A stretch of DNA of 64,000 nt, from NCBI GenBank assembly GCA_963931925.1, contig OZ007571.1, forward strand, positions 39,038,430-39,102,429, written 5' to 3'. This stretch comes from Onchidella celtica. Taxonomy: Eukaryota; Mollusca; Gastropoda; Systellommatophora; Onchidiidae. Position numbers and translations under genes: made by a program. Under the pieces are notes generated by a model. It ran no database searches and had not been told where the DNA came from. It saw only the letters and a program-made list of their open reading frames with translations. Position 1 is the stretch's first letter, and each line of letters begins with the position of its first letter. This document shows positions 13,200 to 25,024 of this stretch, in pieces.

Positions 13200-14150
13200 A
13201 CCACAAAAATTAAGTATTAGTATTTCCAGAGTTTGCTTTTAGCTCTGACTGCAAAGAAACTGTCTGGATAACTTACCGTAGAAAGGCAGGTGTGTATAAT
13301 TTAGATAATGCTATTCCAACTTCGCTTTCTTGAGATCAGACAAACGTTCCACAGATGTCAAGTATAGGCAGTGAATAATCACAATATCTTACTTGACATG
13401 GCAATTCTCTTATTTACCTTTGTCTCACGAAGCCTTAAAGGAACTTTCTTTGCTGTGCAGAGGCGTGACTCGGGTGGGTTCAATCGTTTATACCTGGGTC
13501 GCCTTTATTCTGGACGGTTGTTTGCAACTAAAATTATTTAAATCAAATTCCAACCACGACGCCTTTCGGGAAGTTATGTAATACAGTTTATTCTTGTTAT
13601 TGTTTTTACTTTTACGGTAATGATATTTACAAAAATGAAGAGCATTAAAATATTGAACCCAAAATGTTAAAGAAACGAAGATGCCTGGCAAGGACATAAA
13701 ACTTATTATGGAATATATAAGCTGAATAATGAATGAGACAATATACAACGATAATAGCACAGAGTGTTTATTTGCGCTTGCTGTGACGTCTTGCTTGAAA
13801 ACCTCACGTGTAAGCATTTTTAGTTCTGCGACTTTTCAACATCTCTCCCCTCAGTGCCCTAGCCTACTCTTCCACTTTTCAAACTTCCTCTTTCTCAAAT
13901 ATGCGAAGAGGTGCCACCATAGACCTGAACAAATGCATGCATTTGAAATTGTCTTGCAATGGTAGGACATATTGACCTACAATGGGTGGGGCATGCTCGC
14001 TGTTTCCCAACAACAGCTTGGGGGGGATTCCATAGAGCAGGATGCACCAGGCCAGGTATGTAAGTGGCAGTACATGTATCTATACCAGGTCAGACAGTTA
14101 ATATTTTAGTGTGCGCTTGTCAAGGTGATTGTAAAGCGAAAAGAAAGGTA
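13200..14150. other. No gene recognised
   Basis: Short frames only, none with recognisable motifs. Confidence 0.55.
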
Positions 14151-14151
14151 C

Positions 14152-14476
<325 letters not shown>

Positions 14477-14502
14477 ATAGATAGGGTTCCAAATAGCGAC
14501 TG

Positions 14503-14640
14503 TTAGAACAGCGACTGTCAATAGAACGACCACACGATAGCGATTCATTTAAAACAGCGACTGTCAATAGAGCGACTACACGATAGCGATTCATTTAAAA
14601 CAGCGACTGCCACAACAGCGACATCACTATACTTTTCCTA
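14503..14640. repeat. MULE left subterminal repeats (46-bp unit)
   Basis: The words GCGACTGTC at 14511, 14557 and GCGACTGCC at 14603 mark a 46-bp tandem unit that also contains ACACGATAGCGATTCATTTA. GCGAC recurs between them. Subterminal iterated motifs of this kind often bind the transposase. Confidence 0.7.
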
Positions 14641-14936
14641 TCGTTCACCTAACATTTTAGCCAAAATCCTTTTATTAAATCCAACAAAAAAACTGGCCAC
14701 GCACACGCACACCAAACAGTGAAAGTGAACGATTGAGCCAAAAAGGGACTTTAAAACAACATTTTATTCAGACTAGCCATGGAAGTCACATGATTTAAAA
14801 AGAAAAAGGCTAGTCAAGTCAAATAACAGAAAGTCGACAAGCCTTGCAATAAAAATCAGTCTAGTAAAAGATTGAAACCAAAATGGACTTTAAAACAACA
14901 AAAAGCCTTGCAATAAAAATTAGAATCATCAAGTGA

Positions 14937-15727
14937 TCAAGCCACGTTTATTTCTAAATTGTGAGCAAATGCTCGAAGGAACTGCCGCAGATCATACTGA
15001 TCTCGATTTTGCTGTACAACAGTGATTCGTGTGTTCATTGTCACGTATCTTTTCATTCGCTGAGTCAGGTCTCTGCCTTGTAGAAGCTGGGTTCGGTTTG
15101 CCCGTTGAAGGGCTTCCTCCCGTCTTAGGGCTTCGATGAATCGAAAGATGGAAGGATGATGAGTTTCCGTTGATCCCTGAAACGCATTGTGCCAACTCTC
15201 TAGCTGGTTGTTGGTTCGTGGCAGTCCTGCATCTTGTCTGGCTTTCACACTCCACATATGTACGGGAAACAATGGCTGTCGTCTGTCTCCCCGTCTGTTT
15301 CTCCGCCCCACGTAGTTGTCTTTGAAGTAATTTACAAGACGCATTACTTCTGCTGGGTAGTCTGCCACCAATTCATCAAAGGCATCGCTCATTTCATCCA
15401 CTGGTAGAAAGGCAAGAGCAAGGAGCATTTTCAGTGCCATCCGAATATTGTCGTCTTGCACATATAACCGTTGCAGTCCGTTTTCCTGAATCTTTCTCCA
15501 GAGCGATTGTCCCAAGTGAAAGTAACAGCCGTAGATGTGCGTTTGAGGAAATGCTTCAATGAGTGCAGCTTTGGAAGCTAGTTCAAAGTCGATCAGTACA
15601 CTTCTTGGAGCGAGTCCAGGTTTCAGTGATTTGATTTCAGCCCACATTTGAGAGTATGTGACTTGTTGCTTATTTGGGAGTAGAACAAAAATGCAGGGAA
15701 GCACATTGTTTCGTATCAAAGCTGTCA
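14937..15727 (-). pseudogene. MULE transposase, C-terminal part
   Basis: Continues the transposase after the insertion. It holds the PCIFVLLPNK block, the second catalytic Asp in LIDFELASKAAL followed by GCYFHLGQSLWRKI, and the Glu in NNQLESWHNAF, completing the MULE DDE triad. It ends with a normal stop at 14937. From ATG 17515, the two parts sum to 1,449 nucleotides, exactly 483 codons, if one copy of the 6-bp duplication is removed with the insertion. Confidence 0.88.
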
Positions 15728-16851
15728 CGAGTGGAGTGAGCGGGATTCAAGGATTACGGGGGCATGGAAGTGTAGGATTGACTCACGGGATAGTGAGGCT
15801 GCTCACCTATATTGACTTCTGTTAGTTAACGTTGAAGCGTGCATGTTGTGAGTGAAGTTGAGGCGTAGTAGAGGCAAAATCTGAATAGTCAGATCACTGC
15901 AAGTTAAGAAGTCCCAGGGGACAGACGTGAGATCAGAGCAGTCGGGAGATTGTTGTGTGTTTTCCAGTGATGACTGGTAGGTTGAACTATGATTTATAAT
16001 TATGATGATTGATGTACTATATTCTCCTATGACCATGATGTAAATAAGTTATATGTGAGGACTGTGAAAGTCATTGATTACTGTGTATAGAGATGTGCGC
16101 AATGAGCGATAGATGTACGTTAGGATCATGGATTCGTAGCGAGTCTGAGTACGGTGTAACACGGTGGAGGTGTGTTACCGTAAGATGTGTGGTGAGTGAA
16201 ATGTGGACTATTGTGAGTACGCTTGATGGTTCGTAATGAGTGGTGAAGTGGATAGTAATTGTGTGGTGTATTACAGATGTAATGTTATTCTTATAGGTGC
16301 CGGGGTCGGGCAGAGAAGCCACCCGCGGTGATCGGACTTGTGCCGGGGTTGGGCAGAAGGCTACCCACAGGCCGCCTGAGTGAAGCTGTCGCGCAGGACA
16401 GCGGGAGCACATGAGTCGTGGCAGTCTGGCCACAGACAGGGACGTTGTTATTGTCCTTATTGCTATTCAAATGTTAATGGGCTATTACGATGTTAATGTG
16501 CTATTAAGATGTTAATGTGCCATTGAGAATATAATGTGCTATTGAAATATTAATGTGCTGTTAAGACCTCGAGGGGAGATTGAGATACGGAGATTAGGTT
16601 GAGCAGGCGCCAATAAGAGAGGCCAGCAAGTAATATATATATAGATGTGAGGCTGAGGCCAGAGCATATTTTAGAAGGTATTATCGGGGTGTGGACCCGT
16701 AGAGGAATGAATGTCGGGAGTGCTGACCATTGTATGGTATTTGAATTGAATAATGTAATGCACGTATCTCTTTATTTTTATGTATAATAAATGTGTGAGT
16801 CTGTTTGGTTGTTCTGTTAAGTGTTATACTCGTTCGTTCGTGATTGTTGTC
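15728..16851 (+). mobile_element. LTR-like insertion inside the MULE transposase
   Basis: A 1,124-bp insertion flanked by CTGTCA at 15722-15727 and 16852-16857. It has no long frame. On the plus strand it has a TATATATATA box near 16640, a polyadenylation-like AATAAA near 16785 about 70 bases before the end, two copies of a GC-rich repeat (about 16297 and 16340) and a short 20-22-bp tandem repeat (16464-16565). This layout (U3, TATA, poly-A signal, U5) suggests a solo LTR. It does not show the usual TG...CA ends inside the duplication, so the class is uncertain. Confidence 0.6.
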
Positions 16852-16857
16852 CTGTCA

Positions 16858-17515
16858 TAATTATTACATTTCCCAGTCTGGGATTTGTGACAAAAGCATG
16901 CACAGTGTACACTTGATAGAAAAGGGATGGTGACACTTTGAATGTACCATCACACATCCAGTGTTCGGAATCGTGTAAAGTCTGAAGAAACTGATCTGTA
17001 CTGAAAATAAACATCCGATGAACATCTCCACGCCCACTGTCATAGAGCAGGAAGCCACGCTGGTCTGCTGTTTGTCTCAACATATCAGGTATGAACAGTT
17101 CTCCAACATTAGCAGGAGCTGGGGGGTTATTGTCTGTTGCTTTCCTTTTCCGTCTGATGGTTTGACGCAGATTTGTGGAAGAACCAACAGCTGCCGCAAT
17201 TTCTTCATTAACTTCGGCCATTGCATCTTGCACGATTCTTCGTGGTGGATCCCGTGTTCTTACTGCAGCTGTTTTTACAGTGTTTTCCACTCTCCGGGCT
17301 GCCACTTCCGTAGGGTTTGGTGGATGCGTGTGGACGCCACTGCTCACTGGGGGTTGTTGTTGCTTACGATACTGAAGGCTTGTCGTTAGGCGACCTTTAC
17401 AACCTGTCTTGGCACACCTCCAATTGATTGTATTTAACTTTGTTTTATCCATCCTGTACAAAAAACCTTCATGACTTATCATGTCACTTCCTTTTCTTGA
17501 AATTATGAATTCCAT
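16858..17515 (-). pseudogene. MULE transposase, N-terminal part
   Basis: A stop (TAA) lies just upstream, so the first usable ATG is at 17515. An FLYWCH-type zinc finger (GFLYR, WRC, C-x4-C, then HTHPP) binds DNA in this family. After a basic linker come the N-terminal MULE region and the first catalytic Asp in MCDGTFKVSP, then FYQVYTVHAF. The frame is cut at 16857 by an inserted element; it continues in phase at 15727. Apart from this insertion no stop or frameshift was seen, so the element was intact until recently. Confidence 0.85.
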
Positions 17516-17699
17516 TATGGGCAAATTTTTCAAACGATCCAAACATTACTGTGACACTACAATATAGCGTTGCCTTCTAACGACCGTCCAGAAATTCACC
17601 TCAGTGAACTTAGCTTACAAAGTGTACACAAACACGAAACATCAGCAATTGAAACATAAGTCTGCGTCCCTGTGAGCATATCTCATTCTGACCGGTTTT

Positions 17700-17850
17700 A
17701 TAGCCAGTAAAGTCGCTATCATAACAGTCGCTGTTTTAATGCGGTCGCCATTTATACAATAGCTGTTTTGAACGTCGCTCACTTGATTACGTCGCCATTA
17801 TGAAGTCGCCATAATGACTGTCGCTGTTTTGACAGTCGCTGTCCGGCCCG
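17700..17850. repeat. MULE right subterminal GTCGC cluster
   Basis: Eight GTCGC words lie within about 150 bases (AGTCGCTATC, AGTCGCTGTT, GGTCGCCATT, CGTCGCTCAC, CGTCGCCATT, AGTCGCCATA, TGTCGCTGTT, AGTCGCTGTC), in the opposite orientation to the GCGAC words at the left end. Confidence 0.7.
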
Positions 17851-17856
17851 GATTCC

Positions 17857-18024
<168 letters not shown>

Positions 18025-18540
18025 CCCATTTGAGTGTTTTATTGCCTATTAAACTCACTTGTCTCTTTTTATTAAATGTTAGATAGCAGGCCTACATGGT
18101 TATTACGACGGTTTATCAACATGTTCACAAACAGACAAACACACACACAATGAATATAACTACTTCATGTTAGCCTATGATAATGACCTCATTTAATTTC
18201 CCATGCAGTATCTTTCAGTGATGCTTAAAAAAATAAAGGCTACCAGTATAATTTGCATAAAACTATAGATCTAGTGATCTTCAGAGTCAAAATGCCTTAT
18301 CGCACTGATGGAAGACATGTAGCAAAAAAATAAAGTTGTACCGTTTTGGTCTCTTCTGAATCTCATCTGGCAGTGCATACACTTGTGGTATAAATACGTT
18401 TACCAATTCTCTTATTTTTCCCGCCGGAGACATCTTTGATTGGAAAAGCAGACAGTTTCTAGCATTTCCCAGGCTGGAAACTTTCTTGAGTAAAATGAAA
18501 TACATAGTACATTTATTCGTTTGTCTCAAGTTCGGTTGCG

Positions 18541-18710
18541 TCCCTGATTTTCATGGTATATTAAAAAACGTCCTTAGATTGGATACGCTCATGGTTCCCG
18601 TGGAGAATTCACCCAGGTTGAGGGTGCCCCTGATTTGCGTGGTATATTAAAAAGTTTCCCACTATTTCTTAGATTGGACACGCTCATGGATCCAGTGGGG
18701 GAATTCACCT
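18541..18710. repeat. Two-copy tandem repeat (about 80 bp)
   Basis: CCCTGATTTTCATGGTATAT...ACGCTCATGG...GAATTCACCC (18541-18613) is repeated with substitutions at 18624-18710. Confidence 0.8.
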
Positions 18711-18714
18711 AAAG

Positions 18715-20400
18715 ATAATAAAACACAACCAGCTTCGTCCTGGCCTCAAGAAAAAAAAAAGATAGTAAAAGCTTTCCTTACTTGCCACATTCCATGGAAT
18801 TACCCAGATCTCGTTGTTAAAGCGAATTATTTACATTCCCTGGCAACCTTGTTGATGTTGATTTACCAAACTCCTAAACCTGACAGAATGAACAGTTCGC
18901 ACTGGATCCGAAGCAGATTCCCACCCCACCCTATAGTGTTTATATTCAGGCATCTGAAGCCACAAACTCTGGCCAACCACACATAATTTAGACCTAATCG
19001 TGTCTTCGCTTTTGTTTTGTTTCATACCATCTAAAATAAAAATTGGCGCTCACTCGTTCGCGTTTCTTACTGTCTGAGCTAGACAATGTAGACCGGAAGA
19101 TTGTTGTATTATATTTCATTAATCTATTTTTATATTTTTTCCATTTGTTGTTGAAGTACGGCTTTTCTAAGCAAATCTCTCTTCTCTCTCTCTCTTTCTT
19201 TCACTCTCTCGCCACCTGTTCTACCACGTTTCAACCGAAGCAGTCTTCAAACATGTTTGGCCATATTTCAACAAAAAAAATTAAAAAATTCACCAACAGA
19301 AAATGGTTTTCAATTTAGAATTCACTTTTTTGTTCACCTGAATTATGTTGGTATTGACAAGAAAATAAAGAAATACATGTAGCTGGTGTTGCGCCCTTTT
19401 AAAAGACACATTAGTACAAGTGGAGATCTTGAAAAATCACAGGCAGACACTGAAAACAGGTGAATGGAGTTTAAGATTTACAGATTGATGTATGGAAGGA
19501 ACATTTCAGTAAGAATGAAAAGGAAGCACTTTAAAAGAGAGGAGAGAAAAAAAAAAAGCAAGTCCCACGTCGAGGCAAACTGGTAAATAGAGTGGTGAAA
19601 AGCAATTGTTATCGTATTGTTTACGAATTCAGTTTTCCTTTTCACCTTGCTTTTCTCCTATTCCAAATCACTGGTCCGTGCCGGGTCAACGAGGTCTCTC
19701 CCTGGTTGTCACACACGAAGCTAAATCTACATACCTTGCCAGGCTTACATGTACAAGGTTATCGCAATAATTGTATTCAACAATCACGTGCTGTTGGGTC
19801 ATTTCCCTCTCCTTATGAACGTGTCCCGCTAGACAGCTGAATATAGGACTGCATACAATTCGTAACTTTGTCAAACGTATGTTTTATATGGGTAAATTTT
19901 ATACAAGATGAAAAGATAGTCGATGAAAAAGGTCTGAACAATTTTAGTTTTAACTGGAAAGAAAGAAGATTGAAGATCCGAACAAGAAGAAGAAAAACAA
20001 AAGTGGGCCTCTGAGAGCTCATCATTTATAGCGAGATCGCCCTATTGTTACACCCAAGTTGGATTATACTACGCAGACGGCAGAATAGGTCAACAAGGTA
20101 TATCCAGGTTGTCACATATAATTCCAGGGATCTGTCGAAAACACGTGACTATGGACTGCAAATAACGACCTTGGACATTGGGGGGGGGGGGGGACTAGCT
20201 CAACACCACCACCACCACCACCACAACCAACACCAACAACAAAAATTGCAGAAGCTTTTGTATTTAATGATTTTCATTCAAAGAACAGAACATAATGAAT
20301 AAATTATTCATACTCAAATGGTCCAAACTAAACACTTTTCACATATCCAGATGTTTCTGACATCGCCCAAAACTTTAAGACAAAAAGAAAATGAATGTGA
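18715..20400. other. No gene recognised
   Basis: Contains a G run followed by (CAC)n near 20178-20225. Frames are short and unrelated to known families. Confidence 0.55.
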
Positions 20401-20408
20401 TACACCAA

Positions 20409-21110
20409 AACCTGGTAGTGAACATTTACTTACTTTGCACTACTACTAAACCTGGCTCTCAAACTTAACTTAACTGTCTCTTTCACAACTACCAAAACCT
20501 GGCAGTCAAACTTAACTTAACTGTCTCTTTCACAACTACCAAAACCTGGTAGTCATGATTAACTTAACTCTCTCTTTCACTACTACCAAAACCTGGTAGT
20601 CAAACTTAACTTAACTGCCTCTTTCACAACTACCAAAACCTGGTAGTCAAAATTAACTTAACTTAACTGTCTCTTTCACAACTACCAAAACCTGGTAGTC
20701 AAAATTAAAAAGAAACTATCTCTTTTACTAGTATTAAAACCTGGTAGTCAAAATTAAAAAGGAGCTATCTCTTTTATTAGTATTAAAACCTGGCAGTCAA
20801 AATTAAAAAGAAGCTATCTCTCTTACTAGTATTAAAACCTGGTAGTCAAAATTAAACAGAAACTATCTCTTTTACTGGTATTAAAACCTGGTAGTCAAAA
20901 TTAAAAAGAATCTCTCTCTTGCTAGTACTAAAACCTGGAAGTCAAAATTAAAAAGAAGCTATCTCTCTTACTAGTATTAAAACCTGGTAGTCAAAATTAA
21001 AAAGAAACTATCTCTTTTATTAGTATTAAAACCTGGTAGTCAAAATTAAAAAGAAATGATCTCTTTCATTACTATTAAAACCTGGTAGACAAAATTAACT
21101 CTCGCTTTCA
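20409..21110. repeat. 47-52-bp tandem array, 15 units
   Basis: CCTGG anchors fall at 20411, 20451, 20498, 20545, 20592, 20639, 20691, 20740, 20789, 20838, 20887, 20934, 20983, 21032 and 21081. Two subfamilies: a left block (period 47, ACTTAACTTAACTGTCTCTT) and a right block (period 49, AAAATTAAAAAGAAACTATC). In the left block each unit has a 7-bp stem-loop ACTACCA-AAACC-TGGTAGT. No coding function. Confidence 0.95.
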
Positions 21111-21137
21111 CTACTGCCAACAGTACGTGAATTTACT

Positions 21138-21200
21138 GAGACTCTTTACGTGCTAGGGCGCTAAATTACGTATAGAGCGCCCTATCGCCTAGGGGGTCTC
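21138..21200. repeat. Short inverted repeat beside the 49-bp array
   Basis: TAGGGCGCT (21154-21162) pairs with AGCGCCCTA (21176-21184), within outer GAGAC and GTCTC. Probably part of a dispersed element rather than a gene signal. Confidence 0.55.
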
Positions 21201-22092
21201 AAGGCACTTCACAAATTGTTTGGTTTATTTTTGTTTTATACATTTCATATAAAACACAAGTACATCACAAACTCATAAGTGTGAAGACATGAAATGTCAA
21301 CAAAATGAAAAGATAACATTGATGGTGGCATTGTAAATTATCGTAACTGGGTTTTTACAATTTTTACAGGAAACAAAAAAAACTGAATAAGTTTCTCTAT
21401 CAGACTTAATACATGTAGTTAGGATATTCAAAAAAAAACAAAAAAACAACAACAAACAAACAAAAACAACAACATTATTTAACCCTTAGTTTTCAGAATT
21501 TAAGCCCAAACGTATGGCAACAACCTGCAGCCTGTCAAGGACTACAAGCAAGCCAATATCTAATTTTGAAAAAAATCGAGTTACGACAGTTTACCATGCT
21601 CCCCTCCTATTATGATTAAAGAAAAACCTGAAAGCATTCATGAAATTCCCGTTCGCATTATCACTGTCTAAAGACTGAACATTTTCTCACCACTTTTATA
21701 TCAAGCAAACTTTCCTTAAGGCAAATCACAACATTACAAGTAGTAACAATTCAGACGTACACCATTCTCTGCACAGGAATTATCACAATAACGAAGATTT
21801 CTATAACAAGGCTTTTACTCAAGTTCACTAGTTTTTCAAGAAAATAAAAGGTATCATATATTATTTTCTCTCGCTCCCGTTGTTCATATACCTGGGAATG
21901 TAGCACTATGAAAGCGGGTGTTTCAACAACTACTGCAATATATATTATATAAATTGATCAGTTTTGCAACATGATTTGTCCAATCACAAAGATTTAAATA
22001 TCAAAAAAAATATTTTTTTTAAAATTTTGTACACTGTGTAGTATAAGTACGGAAACTTTCCACAAGTGGTATAGATACGTCTATGAATAGAT

Positions 22093-22475
22093 TCATGATT
22101 GTGATTGTTCATCCTCTGTTGCCGTTGAGCGTCGAGGGGAGATGCAGTTTTTTTTATGGTAGGCCAACTCTGCCGCTCTTTCAGCTGAGATGTTGTTGTT
22201 TCTCACGGTTCCTTTGACTCCTTCAATCCATCTTTTGCGTGGTCTGCCTCTTCCTTTGTAGTCTGAGAACTTGGTGTTGAAGGCTCTCGAGGCTGGTCGA
22301 CTAGGTGGCATTCGTGACAGGTGACCAAACCATTTAAGTCGGGTTTTCTACGAAATGCAGGCAGGATTCTGTGCCAACAGCTGCTCTTACAACTTATATC
22401 TTTGCTTGTCTCTTCTTGTGATGATGAGGGTTTTGCGGAGGCATTTCATTTCGCATGCAGTAATCCTGCTTTCAT
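22093..22475 (-). pseudogene. Non-LTR retrotransposon (LINE) 3' end relic
   Basis: Read on the minus strand, a fragment ITACEMKCLRKTLIITRRD (about 22475-22395) is followed, after frameshifts, by TRLKWFGHLSRMPPSRPASR, then KGRGRPRKRWIEGVK and ISAERAAELA, ending in a stop at 22093. The blocks EMKCLR, RLKWFGHL and GRGRPRKRW are the C-terminal tail of many LINE reverse transcriptases in animals. The catalytic domain is absent, so this is a 5'-truncated, decayed copy. Confidence 0.8.
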
Positions 22476-22479
22476 GAGT

Positions 22480-24280
22480 TTGAGATTAAATTAGATTGGT
22501 AAAGACAGAAAACACGGAGGCGCTTAAATTTGGTTATGAAATGAACAGCTGATTCACCGGACATATTTATATACACATGAATAGCTCTGATGTTTTCAGT
22601 TCTTTTCCATGGCGCTGTGGTCAGTATCGGACCCAGAACAGCCACCATTCTAAACAAACCCAATAACTCAAACAACTACACATCTGTTCTTTATTTCTGA
22701 ATTATACATGTAAATCTTCGATGTATCTTATTTGACATTGTATAAATAAAGGATGTTGTTACAAGTTCGTATGTCCCCTCGTTGTTATTTTTTTGCAGTA
22801 AGGGTTCGTATTTTAAAGCTTTATGTGGCTCCAGAGGTAGAGAGCTCCTCCCGAAATGCTCCTTGATAGCGGCCTTAATTAATTGTAATTAATTTTTTAG
22901 TTAGGAGTTGGTTAGGACAGGAACAGACTTAACATAAACACCCACTTTAGAGCGGACCTCTGCAGTTTAGAAACTTTCATTATTGTTGTGGCATCTGGAT
23001 TAACAACGGACACTTCTTTTGATGAAGCGCAAAAATCGGAAGAGCTCACCCCAATGTTCTGTACAGACCAGCGGCAAGTAGAAAACTAACAAACATTTTC
23101 AGTAACAGATCTCATTTCCTCTTTGTTTTTCAAACAGCCATTAAAAGACAAAATACGAAAAAGACAACTAACAGGATGTCACAGTACTGACAGTATTATC
23201 TAAACATCCCCATATTTAACAAGTTAGACTTGACTCGCTAATGGGGTACCCCCCCCCCCCCCCCAAATAGTGAGCTCGAGAAAAAAAATTAGTATTATTT
23301 TTTCAGGTTTTCTTTTTGTTGTCCTCCTGTTTTTTAGTTGGAAGGATAGGGGGTGGGTTAGGGATTCGATAAGATTTACGGCTCAGGATAAGGACGGAGT
23401 TAGGGATAGTCCGTACACGAACGCGCCCCGAGCGCGGAACGCTTGGGGTGCATACATAGCTTTCTTATAACAACAGCCATAAATAAATATTCAATGTGTG
23501 TAAATATCTTTTCCAGTCACCTAATATATTATTACCTTTTGAATGTAGTCTAATTACAAAGATAAATAGATTGAATTGAGTTCAGTGTTCAGCAGTGGCT
23601 TATGACGTAAACTACCACGCGTCCCTAACTTAACAACAGCCCTTAACTTTTCATCTCGATAAAGCGCCCGATGCGTTCTTACAGACACACATCCTAACTC
23701 ATCGATACATAAATAAAACAAATGCTCATGTGCCTGCATGGACCTGCAGCTGTTTCGTCACCCACCCCAGCACTGCTCACGAACAATCAGCCCACGAGCA
23801 GTTTCCCCGAGACTCAATAAACAATCTCACGGCCCTCAGCTTCAAAACAAAGACATCGTTCCTATATCATCCATTCCTTTACCATAAAAAAACGCGCACC
23901 AGAGAATGCAGGGCAGACTAAGCATCATTAGGGATAATGCGCGTTGTGAAAGGGTAAGGGGCCATCGTTAAATGTGTAAGCCCGAGGAAGCCGAGGGAGG
24001 GGGGAGGAGAGATGTTGTCTCTGGTGAATGTGTGAAAAAAAGGAAGTCAAGGGAGCATTTTTGTGTGTGTGTGGTTTTGGATGGGGGGGTGGGAAGCGTA
24101 CGAACGCTTTCTAATTACGGTGATGTATTAAAATGTTTGAGTTTATTTATATGTATGTTATACATGCACATATTTACTTTTCTAATAAAATGACTTGTAG
24201 GATTATATAAAAATCGAGTATAATTATACTATGCAATTATGCACCAAAAAAAAAAAAGAAAAAACCCAGCCAAATGCTTC
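22480..24280. other. No gene recognised
   Basis: Contains a poly-C run at 23249-23264. No protein motif seen. Confidence 0.55.
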
Positions 24281-24284
24281 TACT

Positions 24285-24455
24285 AAAATGCCTCTTAAGT
24301 TTTGGAACATCGAGGACTTGTCATGAACATTCGCCTTTCTAATGGCCGTACCATTGTACAAGTAAAGAGGGGTTGGGTTTAAACCAAGCGAAAACCGTAC
24401 ATTGTAAGGGGGAGGGGTAGCAAGCATGGCCACATACTTTATGGATGGCCTCTAT
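24285..24455. repeat. Old dispersed repeat, copy 2
   Basis: Counterpart of 6697-6905; TAAACCAAGCGAA and ACATACTTTATGGATGGC are the best-preserved words. Confidence 0.45.
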
Positions 24456-24534
24456 CTCGCAGCATCGTGTCTAAATGTATTACCATGGAGTATAGGAAGC
24501 TGAAGAGTTCGTGGCTTGGGCAAAATGCCAGCTC

Positions 24535-25012
24535 CACTGTAGCAAAGCTTACCACCTTACCAACATAATTTTATCCAACAAAGCTTACCAACTTACCAAC
24601 ATAATTTTATCCAACAAAGCGTACCAACTTACCAACATAATTTTATCCAACAAAGCTTACCAACTTACCAACATAATTTTATACAACAAAGCTTACCAAA
24701 TTACCAACATAATTTTATCCAACAAAGCTTACCAACTTACCAACATAATTTTATCCAACAAAGCTTACCAACTTAACAATATAATTTTCTCCAACAAAGC
24801 TTATCAACTTAACAATATAATTTTCTCCAACAAAGCTTATCAACTTAACAATATAATTTTCTCCAACAAAGCTTATCAACTTAACAATATAATTTTCTCC
24901 AACAAAGCTTACCAACTTACCAACATAATTTTATCCAACAAAGCTTACCAACTTAACAATATAATTTTATCCAACAAAGCTTATCAACTTAACAACATAA
25001 GTTTATCTATTC
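24535..25012. repeat. 36-bp tandem array, 13 units
   Basis: Unit AACAAAGCTTACCAACTTAC plus 16 bases, with a HindIII-like AAGCTT in most units. Since 36 is a multiple of three, one frame stays open (a repeated NKAYQLTNIILS). Units 7-10 form a homogeneous variant block (TTAACAATATAATTTTCTCC), a sign of recent local expansion. Coding is doubtful. Confidence 0.95.
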
Positions 25013-25024
25013 ATAATTCTAGCT

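Larger units (their letters stand above)
14484..17856 (-). mobile_element. MULE (Mutator-like) DNA transposon, interrupted
   Basis: Autonomous-type element with a FLYWCH/MULE transposase on the minus strand. The ends are related inverted repeats: left GGGTTCC...AGCGACTGT at 14484, right (read inward) GGAATCC...AGCGACTGT from 17856. Both ends contain many GCGAC words: a 46-bp unit repeated from about 14511 to 14640, and eight GTCGC words at about 17715-17845. Outside, both flanks read ATAGATA and then continue as GACA/GATA microsatellite. Without the internal insertion the element would be about 2.24 kb. The limits are read from the inverted ends and could be off by a few bases. Confidence 0.8.

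Noticed and set aside
12743-13242. Long plus-strand frames of 135-164 codons
   Set aside because: Translations of the TTCA/CAGT/CACT microsatellite; no non-repeat protein content.
20409-21110. CRISPR-like regular spacing of a short repeat
   Set aside because: The whole unit repeats, with no unique spacers, in an animal genome; it is a satellite-type array.
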